Notes under the pieces: generated by a model
The model's database searches: none
Seen by the model: the letters and a program-made list of their open reading frames with translations, nothing else
What the model was told of the DNA's origin: nothing
Program-made: the position numbers and the translations under genes
Part shown: one piece after another, positions 44,364 to 53,924 of the stretch
Numbering within the stretch: the stretch's first letter is position 1
How the letters are laid out: the number at the start of each line of letters is the position of its first letter
Origin: Styela clava
Lineage: Eukaryota; Chordata; Ascidiacea; Stolidobranchia; Styelidae
Direction of reading: 5' to 3'
NCBI RefSeq assembly: GCF_964204865.1
Contig: NC_135251.1
Location: 15,872,001-15,936,000, forward strand
Length of the DNA: 64,000 nucleotides

Positions 44364-44436
44364 GCCCGGTTAGCTCAGTCGGTAGAGCGTTGGACTTTTA
44401 ATCCAACGGTCAAGGGTTCAAGTCCCTTATCGGGCG
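44364..44436 (+). tRNA. tRNA-Lys-TTT: tRNA-Lys(TTT), identical to reference
   Basis: Full match; second tRNA of the 1,669-bp repeat, copy 1; leader GACTGCACACCGTA; trailer T3. Confidence 0.92.
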
Positions 44437-44680
44437 CCTCTTTGTTCCGGGAAGGTTCAATTTGTAAAAAAGATCACGCATTACAGAATATGTCCATAGT
44501 TCCAACGCAGACCGTAGCCCGGTTACCACAGCCGGTGGAGCGTCTTTGTTCCGAAAAGATTAGATTGTGTATAGCTGGCGATGGACGTAGCACAATGCAC
44601 AAACACAGTTATAATTGTATTAGCTGCTAATTCATTGATTTTTATCATCCGTCATATCTATTGTTTGACTGCACACCGTA

Positions 44681-44753
44681 GCCCGGTTAGCTCAGTCGGT
44701 AGAGCGTTGGACTTTTAATCCAACGGTCAAGGGTTCAAGTCCCTTATCGGGCG
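44681..44753 (+). tRNA. tRNA-Lys-TTT: tRNA-Lys(TTT), identical to reference
   Basis: Full match; third tRNA of the 1,669-bp repeat, copy 1; trailer T3. Confidence 0.92.
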
Positions 44754-45716
44754 CCTCTTTGTTCCGGGAAGGTTCAATTTGTAAAAAAGATCACCCATTA
44801 AAGAATATGTCCTTAGTTCCAACGCAGACCGTAGCCCGGTTACCACAGCCGGTGGAGCGTCTTTGTTCCGGGAAGATTAGATTGTGTATAGCTGGTGTTG
44901 GACATAGCAAATTGCACAAACACACTTATAATTTTATTAGCTGCTAAATCATTGACTTTTATCATCCGTTATGTCTTTGGTTTTAATGCAGACCGTAGCC
45001 CAGTTAGTTCAATCAGTAGAGTGTTGAAATTTTCATCCAACGATCAAGGAGTCAAGTGCGCTATCGGGCGCCTCTTTGTTCCGGAAAGGTTCAATTTTTG
45101 AGAAAGATCACGCATTAAAGACTATGTCCTTAGTTCCAACGCAGACCGTAGCCCGATTACCACAGCCGGGGGAGCGTCTTTGTTCCGAGAAGATTATATT
45201 GTGTATAGCTGGCGATGGACATAGCACAATGCACAAACACACTTATAATAGTATTAGCTGCTAATTCATTGATTTTTATCATCCGTCATGTCTTTTGTTT
45301 GACTGCACACCGTAGCCCGGTTAGCTCAGTCGGTAGAGCGTTAAACTTTTTATCCAACGATCAAGGAGTCAAGTGCGCTAACACAAACACACTTATAATT
45401 GTATTAGCTGCTAAATCATAGATTTTTATCGTCTGTTATGTCTTTTGTTTTAATGCAGACCGTAGCCCGGTTAGCTCAATCGGTGAAGTGTTAAACTTTT
45501 TATACAACGATCAAGGAGTCAAGTGCGCTATCGGGCGCCTCTTTGTTCCGGAAATGTTCAATTTGTAAAAATAGATCACGCTGAGAAGATTAACGTTAGA
45601 TTGTGTATAGCTGGTGTTGGACATAGCACAATGCACAAACACACTCATAATTGTATTAGCTGCAAAATTTTTGATTTTTATCATCCGTTATGTCTTTTGT
45701 TTTAACGCGGACCGTA

Positions 45717-45789
45717 GCCCGGTTAGCTCAGTCGGTAGAGCGTTGGACTTTTAATCCAACGGTCAAGGGTTCAAGTTCCTTATCGGGCG
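45717..45789 (+). tRNA. tRNA-Lys-TTT: tRNA-Lys(TTT), one T-stem wobble, T7 terminator
   Basis: TCCTT for CCCTT makes a G-T pair at 53-61 and touches the B box. Repeat copy 2 of 44048. Trailer T7. Confidence 0.8.
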
Positions 45790-46032
45790 CCTTTTTTTGC
45801 GGGAAGGATCTATTTGTAAAAAAGATCCCGCAGTAAAGAATATGTCCTTAGTTCCAACACAGAACGTAGTCCGGTTACCACAGCCGGTGGAGCGTCTTTG
45901 TTCCGAGAAGATTAGATTGTGTATAGCTGGCGATGGACGTAGCACAATGCACAAATACACTTATAATTGTATTAGCTGCTAATTCATTGATTTTTTTCAT
46001 CCGTCATGTCTTTTGTTTGACTGCACACCGTA

Positions 46033-46105
46033 GCCCGGTTAGCTCAGTCGGTAGAGCGTTGGACTTTTAATCCAACGGTCAAGGGTTCAAGTCCCTTATC
46101 GGGCG
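46033..46105 (+). tRNA. tRNA-Lys-TTT: tRNA-Lys(TTT), identical to reference
   Basis: Full match; repeat copy 2 of 44364; trailer T3. Confidence 0.92.
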
Positions 46106-46349
46106 CCTCTTTGTTCCGGGAAGGTTCAATTTGTAAAAAAGATCACGCATTACAGAATATGTCCATAGTTCCAACGCAGACCGTAGCCCGGTTACCACAG
46201 CCGGTGGAGCGTCTTTGTTCCGAAAAGATTAGATTGTGTATAGCTGGCGATGGACGTAGCACAATGCACAAACACACTTATAATTGTATTAGCTGCTAAT
46301 TCATTGATTTTTATCATCCGTCATATCTATTGTTTGACTGCACACCGTA

Positions 46350-46422
46350 GCCCGGTTAGCTCAGTCGGTAGAGCGTTGGACTTTTAATCCAACGGTCAAG
46401 GGTTCAAGTCCCTTATCGGGCG
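46350..46422 (+). tRNA. tRNA-Lys-TTT: tRNA-Lys(TTT), identical to reference
   Basis: Full match; repeat copy 2 of 44681; trailer T3. Confidence 0.92.
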
Positions 46423-47385
46423 CCTCTTTGTTCCGGGAAGGTTCAATTTGTAAAAAAGATCACCCATTAAAGAATATGTCCTTAGTTCCAACGCAGACCG
46501 TAGCCCGGTTACCACAGCCGGTGGAGCGTCTTTGTTCCGGGAAGATTAGATTGTGTATAGCTGGTGTTGGACATAGCAAATTGCACAAACACACTTATAA
46601 TTTTATTAGCTGCTAAATCATTGACTTTTATCATCCGTTATGTCTTTGGTTTTAATGCAGACCGTAGCCCAGTTAGTTCAATCAGTAGAGTGTTGAAATT
46701 TTCATCCAACGATCAAGGAGTCAAGTGCGCTATCGGGCGCCTCTTTGTTCCGGAAAGGTTCAATTTTTGAGAAAGATCACGCATTAAAGACTATGTCCTT
46801 AGTTCCAACGCAGACCGTAGCCCGATTACCACAGCCGGGGGAGCGTCTTTGTTCCGAGAAGATTATATTGTGTATAGCTGGCGATGGACATAGCACAATG
46901 CACAAACACACTTATAATAGTATTAGCTGCTAATTCATTGATTTTTATCATCCGTCATGTCTTTTGTTTGACTGCACACCGTAGCCCGGTTAGCTCAGTC
47001 GGTAGAGCGTTAAACTTTTTATCCAACGATCAAGGAGTCAAGTGCGCTAACACAAACACACTTATAATTGTATTAGCTGCTAAATCATAGATTTTTATCG
47101 TCTGTTATGTCTTTTGTTTTAATGCAGACCGTAGCCCGGTTAGCTCAATCGGTGAAGTGTTAAACTTTTTATACAACGATCAAGGAGTCAAGTGCGCTAT
47201 CGGGCGCCTCTTTGTTCCGGAAATGTTCAATTTGTAAAAATAGATCACGCTGAGAAGATTAACGTTAGATTGTGTATAGCTGGTGTTGGACATAGCACAA
47301 TGCACAAACACACTCATAATTGTATTAGCTGCAAAATTTTTGATTTTTATCATCCGTTATGTCTTTTGTTTTAACGCGGACCGTA

Positions 47386-47458
47386 GCCCGGTTAGCTCAG
47401 TCGGTAGAGCGTTGGACTTTTAATCCAACGGTCAAGGGTTCAAGTTCCTTATCGGGCG
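47386..47458 (+). tRNA. tRNA-Lys-TTT: tRNA-Lys(TTT), one T-stem wobble, T5 terminator
   Basis: Same TCCTT allele as 45717; trailer CCTTTTTCTGCGG (T5). Repeat copy 3. Confidence 0.8.
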
Positions 47459-47701
47459 CCTTTTTCTGCGGGAAGGATCTATTTGTAAAAAAGATCCCGC
47501 AGTAAAGAATATGTCCTTAGTTCCAACACAGAACGTAGTCCGGTTACCACAGCCGGTGGAGCGTCTTTGTTCCGAGAAGATTAGATTGTGTATAGCTGGC
47601 GATGGACGTAGCACAATGCACAAATACACTTATAATTGTATTAGCTGCTAATTCATTGATTTTTTTCATCCGTCATGTCTTTTGTTTGACTGCACACCGT
47701 A

Positions 47702-47774
47702 GCCCGGTTAGCTCAGTCGGTAGAGCGTTGGACTTTTAATCCAACGGTCAAGGGTTCAAGTCCCTTATCGGGCG
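47702..47774 (+). tRNA. tRNA-Lys-TTT: tRNA-Lys(TTT), identical to reference
   Basis: Full match; repeat copy 3 of 44364; trailer T3. Confidence 0.92.
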
Positions 47775-48018
47775 CCTCTTTGTTCCGGGAAGGTTCAATT
47801 TGTAAAAAAGATCACGCATTACAGAATATGTCCATAGTTCCAACGCAGACCGTAGCCCGGTTACCACAGCCGGTGGAGCGTCTTTGTTCCGAAAAGATTA
47901 GATTGTGTATAGCTGGCGATGGACGTAGCACAATGCACAAACACACTTATAATTGTATTAGCTGCTAATTCATTGATTTTTATCATCCGTCATATCTATT
48001 GTTTGACTGCACACCGTA

Positions 48019-48091
48019 GCCCGGTTAGCTCAGTCGGTAGAGCGTTGGACTTTTAATCCAACGGTCAAGGGTTCAAGTCCCTTATCGGGCG
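48019..48091 (+). tRNA. tRNA-Lys-TTT: tRNA-Lys(TTT), identical to reference
   Basis: Full match; repeat copy 3 of 44681; trailer T3. Confidence 0.92.
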
Positions 48092-48656
48092 CCTCTTTGT
48101 TCCGGGAAGGTTCAATTTGTAAAAAAGATCACCCATTAAAGAATATGTCCTTAGTTCCAACGCAGACCGTAGCCCGGTTACCACAGCCGGTGGAGCGTCT
48201 TTGTTCCGGGAAGATTAGATTGTGTATAGCTGGCGTTGGACATAGCAAAATGCACAAACACACTTATAATTGTATTAGCTGCTAAATCATTGACTTTTAT
48301 CATCCGTTATATCTTTTGTTCCAATTAATGCAGACCGTAGCCCATTTAGCTCAATCGGTAGAGTGTTAAAATTTTCATCCATCGATCAAGGAGTCAAGTG
48401 CGCTATCGGGTGCCTCTTTGTTCCGGAATGGTTTAATTTTTAAAAAAGATCACGCATTAAAGAATATGTCCTTAGTTCCAACGCAGACTGTAGCCCGATT
48501 ACCACAGCCGGGGGAGCGTCTTTGTTCCGGGAAGATTAGATTGTGTATAGCTGGCGTTGGACATATCACAATGCAGAAACACACTTATATGTGTATTAGC
48601 TGCTAAAACATTTATTTTTACTATATGTTATATCTTTTGTTTTAATGCAGACCGTA

Positions 48657-48729
48657 CCCCGGTTAGCTCAGTCGGTAGAGCGTTGGACTTTTAATCCAAC
48701 GGTCAAGGGTTCAAGTCCCTTATCGGGCG
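48657..48729 (+). tRNA. tRNA-Lys-TTT: tRNA-Lys(TTT), C1 variant with T7
   Basis: Same G1 to C allele as 32404, 16,253 bp upstream. Trailer T7. Confidence 0.6.
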
Positions 48730-48972
48730 CCTTTTTTTGCGGGAAGGATCAATTTTTAAAAAAGATCACAGAGTAAAGAATATGTCCTTATTTCCAACGC
48801 AGACCGTAGCCCGGTTACCACAGCCGGTGGAGCGTCTTTGTTCCGAGAAGATTAGATTGTGTATAGCTGGCGATTGACATAGCACAATGCACAAACCCAC
48901 TTATAATTGTATTAGCTGCTAATTCATTGATTTTTATCATCCGTCATGTCTTTTGTTTGACTGCACACCGTA

Positions 48973-49038
48973 GCCCGGTTAGCTCAGTCGGTAGAGCGTT
49001 GGAATTTTAATCCAACGGTTAAGGGTTCAAGTCCCTTT
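48973..49038 (+). pseudogene. tRNA-Lys(TTT) lacking its acceptor 3' strand, second copy
   Basis: Same 14-bp deletion and C32 to A change as at 32720. Confidence 0.75.
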
Positions 49039-49849
49039 GTTCCGGGAAGGTTCAATTTGTAAAAAAGATCACGCATTAAAGAATATGTCCTTTGTTCCAA
49101 CGCAGACCGTAGCCCGGTTCCACAGCCGGTGGAGCGTCTTTGTTCCGGGAAGATTAGATTGTGTATAGCTGGCGTTGGACATAGCAAAATGCACAAACAC
49201 ACTTATAATTGTTTTAGCTGCTAAATCATTGACTTTTATCATCCGTTATATCTTTTGTTTCAATTAATGCAGACCGTAGCCCGTTTAGCTCAATCGGTAG
49301 AGTGTTGAAATTTTCATCCAACGATCAAGGAGTCAAGTGCGCTATCGGGCGCCTCTTTGTTCCGGAATGGTTTAATTTTTAAAAAAGATCACGCATTAAA
49401 GAATATGTCCTTAGTTCCAACGCAGACCGTAGCCCGGTTACCACAGCCGGTGGAGCGTCTTTGTTCCGGGAAGATTAGATTGTGTATAGCTGGCGTTGGA
49501 CATAGCAAAATGCACAAACACACTTATAATTGTATTAGCTGCTAAATCGTTGACTTTTATCATCCGTTATGTCTTTTGATTTAATGCAGACCGTAGCCCG
49601 GTTAGCTCAATCGGTAGAATGTTGAAATTTTTATCCAACGATCAAGGAGTCAAGTGCGCTATCGGGCGCCTCTTTGTTCCGGAAAGTTTCAATTTGTGAA
49701 AATAGATCACGCAGAGAAGATTAACGTTAGATTGTATATAGCTGGTGTTGGACATAGCACAATGCACAAACACACTTATAATTGTGTTAGCTGCAAAATT
49801 TTTTCTTTTTTTATCATCCGTTATGTCTTTTGTTTTAACGCGGACCGTA

Positions 49850-49922
49850 GCCCGGTTAGCTCAGTCGGTAGAGCGTTGGACTTTTAATCCAACGGTCAAG
49901 GGTTCAAGTCCCTTATCGGGCG
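49850..49922 (+). tRNA. tRNA-Lys-TTT: tRNA-Lys(TTT), identical to reference, with T7 terminator
   Basis: Full match; duplicate of 33597. Missing from the third block because of a 1,204-bp deletion there. Confidence 0.95.
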
Positions 49923-50165
49923 CCTTTTTTTGCGGGAAGGATCTATTTGTAAAAAAGATCCCGCAGTAAAGAATATGTCCTTAGTTCCAACACAGGACGT
50001 AGTCCGGTTACCACAGCCGGTGGAGCGTCTTTGTTCCGAGAAGATTAGATTGTGTATAGCTGGCGATGGACGTAGCACAATGCACAAATACACTTATAAT
50101 TGTATTAGCTGCTAATTCATTGATTTTTATTATCCGTCATGTCTTTTGTTTGACTGCACACCGTA

Positions 50166-50238
50166 GCCCGGTTAGCTCAGTCGGTAGAACGTTGGACTTT
50201 TAATCCAACGGTCAAGGGTTCAAGTCCCTTATCGGGCG
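50166..50238 (+). tRNA. tRNA-Lys-TTT: tRNA-Lys(TTT), GAAC variant
   Basis: Duplicate of 33913 with one later change in the D stem (GAGC to GAAC). Trailer T3. Confidence 0.75.
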
Positions 50239-50482
50239 CCTCTTTGTTCCGGGAAGGTTCAATTTGTAAAAAAGATCACGCATTAAAGAATATGTCCAAA
50301 GTTCCAACGCAGACCGTAGCCCGGTTACCACAGCCGGTGGAGCGTCTTTGTTCAGAGAAGATTAGATTGTGTATAGCTGGCGATGGACGTAGCACAATGC
50401 ACAAACACACTTATAATTGTATTAGCTGCTAATTCATTGATTTTTATCATCCGTCATGTCTATTGTTTGACTGCACACCGTA

Positions 50483-50555
50483 GCCCGGTTAGCTCAGTCG
50501 GTAGAGCGTTGGACTTTTAATCCAACGGTCAAGGGTTCAAGTCCCTTATCGGGCG
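50483..50555 (+). tRNA. tRNA-Lys-TTT: tRNA-Lys(TTT), identical to reference
   Basis: Full match; duplicate of 34230. Trailer T3. Confidence 0.92.
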
Positions 50556-51051
50556 CCTCTTTGTTCCGGGAAGGTTCAATTTGTAAAAAAGATCACGCAT
50601 TAAAGAATATGTCCTTAGTTCCAACGCAGACCGTAGCCCGGTTACCACAGCCGGTGGAGCGTCTTTGTTCCGGGAAGATTAGATTGTGTATAGCTTGCGT
50701 TGGACATAGCAAAATGCACAAACACACTTATAATTGTATTAGCTGCTAAATCATTGATTTTTATCGTCCGTTATGTCTTTTGTTTTAATGCAGACCGTAG
50801 CCCGGTTAGCTCAAATGGTAGAGTGTTAAACTTTTTATCCAACGATCAAGGAGTCAAGTGCGCTATCGGGCGCCTCTTTGTTCCGGAAAGTTTCAATTTG
50901 TAAAAATAGATCACGCTGAGAAGATTAACGTTAGATTGTATACAGCTGGTGTTGGACATAGCACAATGCACAAACACACTTATAATTTTATTAGCTGCAA
51001 CATTTTTCATTTTTATCATCCGTTATGTCTTTTGTTTTAACGCGGACCGTA

Positions 51052-51124
51052 GCCCGGTTAGCTCAGTCGGTAGAGCGTTGGACTTTTAATCCAACGATCA
51101 AGGGTTCAAGTCCCTGATCGGGCG
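51052..51124 (+). tRNA. tRNA-Lys-TTT: tRNA-Lys(TTT), CGATC/CCCTG variant with T7
   Basis: Duplicate of 34799 but with the normal CAGTCGG D loop. T-stem base mismatch. Trailer T7. Confidence 0.65.
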
Positions 51125-52083
51125 CCTTTTTTTGCGGAAAGGATCTATTTGTAAAAAAGATCACGCAGTAAAGAATATGTCCTTAGTTCCAACGCAGACG
51201 TAGCCCGGTTACCACAGCCGCTGGAGCGTCTTTGTTCCGAGAAGATTAGATTGTGTATAGCTGGCGATAGACATAGCACAATGCAAAACACACTTATAAT
51301 TGTGTTAGCTGCTAAATCATTGATTTTTATAATCCGTTATGTCTTTGGTTTTAATGCAGACCGTAGCCCAGTTAGTTCAATCGGTAGAGTGTTGAAATTT
51401 TCATCCAACGATCAAGGAGTCAAATGCGCTATCGGGCGCCTCTTTGTTCTGGAAAGGTTCAATTTTTAAAAAAGATCACGCATTAAAGACTATGTCCTTA
51501 GTTCCAACGCAGACCGTAGCCCGATTACCACAGCCGGGGGAGCGTCTTTGTTTCGAGAAGATTATATTGTGTATAGCTGGCGATGGACATAGCACAATGC
51601 ACAAACACACTTATAATAGTATTAGCTGCTAATTCATTGATTTTTATCATCCGTCATGTCTTTTGTTTGACTGCACACCGTAGCCCGGTTAGCTCAGTCG
51701 GTAGAGCGTTAAACTTTTTATCCAACGATCAAGGAGTCAAGTGCGCTAACACAAACACACTTATAATTGTATTAGCTGCTAAATCATAGATTTTTATCGT
51801 CTGTTATGTCTTTTGTTTTAATGCAGACCGTAGCCCGGTTAGCTCAATCGGTGGAGTGTTAAACTTTTTATACAACGATCAAGGAGTCAAGTGCGCTATC
51901 GGGCGCCCTTTGTTCCGGAAATGTTCAATTTGTAAAAATAGATCACGCTGAGAAGATTAACGTTAGATTGTGTATAGCTGGTGTTGGACATAGCACAATG
52001 CACAAACACACTTATAATTGTATTAGCTGCAAAATTTTTGATTTTTATCATCCGTTATGTCTTTTGTTTTAACGCGGACCGTA

Positions 52084-52156
52084 ACCCGGTTAGCTCAGTC
52101 GGAAGATCGTTGGACTTTTAATCCAACGGTCAAGGGTTCAAGTCCCTTATCGGGCA
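52084..52156 (+). tRNA. tRNA-Lys-TTT: tRNA-Lys(TTT), A1/GGAAGATC variant with T7
   Basis: Carries the 30551 allele plus G1 to A (leader ACCGTAACCCGG), breaking the first acceptor pair. Trailer T7. Confidence 0.45.
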
Positions 52157-52399
52157 CCTTTTTTTGCGGGAAGGATCTATTTGTAAAAAAGATCCCGCAG
52201 TAAAGAATATGTCCTTAGTTCCAACACAGAACGTAGCCCGGTTACCACAGCCGGTGGAGCGTCTTTGTTCCGAGAAGATTAGGTTGTGTATTGCTGGCGA
52301 TGGACGTAGCACAATGCACAAATACACCTATAATTGTATTAGCTGCTAATTCATTGATTTTTATCATCCGTCATGTCTTTTGTTTGACTGCACACCGTA

Positions 52400-52472
52400 G
52401 CCCGGTTAGCTCAGTCGGTAGAGCGTTGGACTTTTAATCCAACGGTCAAGGGTTCAAGTCCCTTATCGGGCG
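52400..52472 (+). tRNA. tRNA-Lys-TTT: tRNA-Lys(TTT), identical to reference
   Basis: Full match; duplicate of 36147. Trailer T3. Confidence 0.92.
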
Positions 52473-53458
52473 CCTCTTTGTTCCGGGAAGGTTCAATTTG
52501 TAAAAAAGATCACGCATTAAAGAATATGTCCTTAGTTCCAACGCAGACCGTAGCCCGGTTACCACAGCCGGTGGGGCGTCTTTGTTCCGGGAAGATTAGA
52601 TTGTGTATAGCTGGCGTTGGACATAGCAAAATGCACAAACACACTTATAATTGTATTAGCTGCTAAATCATTGACTTTTATCATCCGTTATATCTTTTGT
52701 TTCAATTAATGCAGACCGTAGCCCATTTTGCTCAATTGGTAAAGTGTTGAAATTTTCATCCAACGATCAAGGAGTCAAGTGCGCTATCGGGCGCCTCTTT
52801 GTTCCGGAATAGTTCAATTTGTAAAAATAGATCACGCTGAGTAGATTAACGTTAGATTGTGTATAGCTGGTGTTGGACATAGCACAATGAACAATCACAC
52901 TTATAATTGTATTAGCTGCTTAATAAACAGATTCCGACGATCCGGTATATGTTTCGTTTAACGCGGACCGTAGCCCGGTTAGCTCAGTCGGTAGAGTTAC
53001 CTCAGTCGGTAGAGCGTCTTTGTTCCGGGAAGATTGGATTGTGTATAGATGGCGTTGGACATAGCAAAATGCACAAACACACTTATAATTGTATTAGCTG
53101 CTAAATCGTTGACTTTTATCATCCGTTATGTCTTTTGATTTAATGCAGACCGTAGCCCGGTTAGCTCAATCGGTAGAGTGTTGAAATTTTTATCCAACGA
53201 TCAAGGAGTCAAGTGCGCTATCGGGCGCCTCTTTGTTCCGGAAAGGTTCAATTTGTAAAAATAGGTCACGCTGAGAAGATTAACGTTAGATTGTGTATAT
53301 CTGGTGTTGGACATAGCACAATACACAAACACACTTATTTATACTTGTATTAGCTGCTAAATCATTCATTTTTATCATTTGTTATGTCTTTTGTTTTAAT
53401 GCAGACCGTAGCCCGGTTAGCTCAATCGGTAGAGTGTTGAACTTTTTATCCAACGATC

Positions 53459-53570
53459 CAACGATCTTCACCCTGAAATATGGCCAATTTATAATTTAAT
53501 TTATTGCAATTTGTATGTTTGTGCCTATTTTAAGTATGGTTAGAAATAAACTACTGATTACTGATTACTG
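53459..53570 (+). mobile_element. 112-bp retroposon-like insert, copy 3
   Basis: Same insert before LINE copy 2. The insert and LINE travel together in the higher-order block. Confidence 0.55.
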
Positions 53571-53924
53571 AAGTAGTCAAGTGCGCTATCGGGCGCCTCT
53601 TTGTTCCGGAAAGGTTCAATTTGTAAAAATAAATCACGCTGAGAAGATTCACGTTAGATTGTGTATAGCTGGTGTTGGACATTGCACAATGCACAAACAC
53701 ACTTATAATTGTATTAGCTGCTTAATAAACAGATTCCGACGATCCGGTATGTGTTTCGTAACGCGGACCGTAGCCCGGTCAGCTCAGTCGGTAGAGCATC
53801 TTTGTTCCGGGAAGATTGAATTGTGTATAGATGGCGTTGGACATATCACAATGCAGAAACACACTTATATGTGTATTAGCTGCTAAAACATTGATTTTTA
53901 CCATGTGTTATATCTTTTGTTTTA

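Larger units (their letters stand above)
43226..48232 (+). repeat. 1,669-bp higher-order repeat, three tandem copies
   Basis: 43226-44894, 44895-46563 and 46564-48232 are near-identical. Each carries three tRNA-Lys genes (T7, T3, T3 trailers) and three type B copies. It lies between blocks 1 and 2 of the 10.76-kb repeat. Confidence 0.85.
41107..53483 (+). pseudogene. Type B pseudo-tRNA-Lys copies, group 4
   Basis: Starts: 41107, 41424', 41881, 42598, 43329, 43646', 43796, 44998, 45315', 45465, 46667, 46984', 47134, 48340, 49279, 49596, 50800, 51366, 51683', 51833, 52721, 53155, 53411 (interrupted by the 112-bp insert). Trios 43329/44998/46667, 43646/45315/46984 and 43796/45465/47134 are spaced exactly 1,669 bp. 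Confidence 0.75.
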
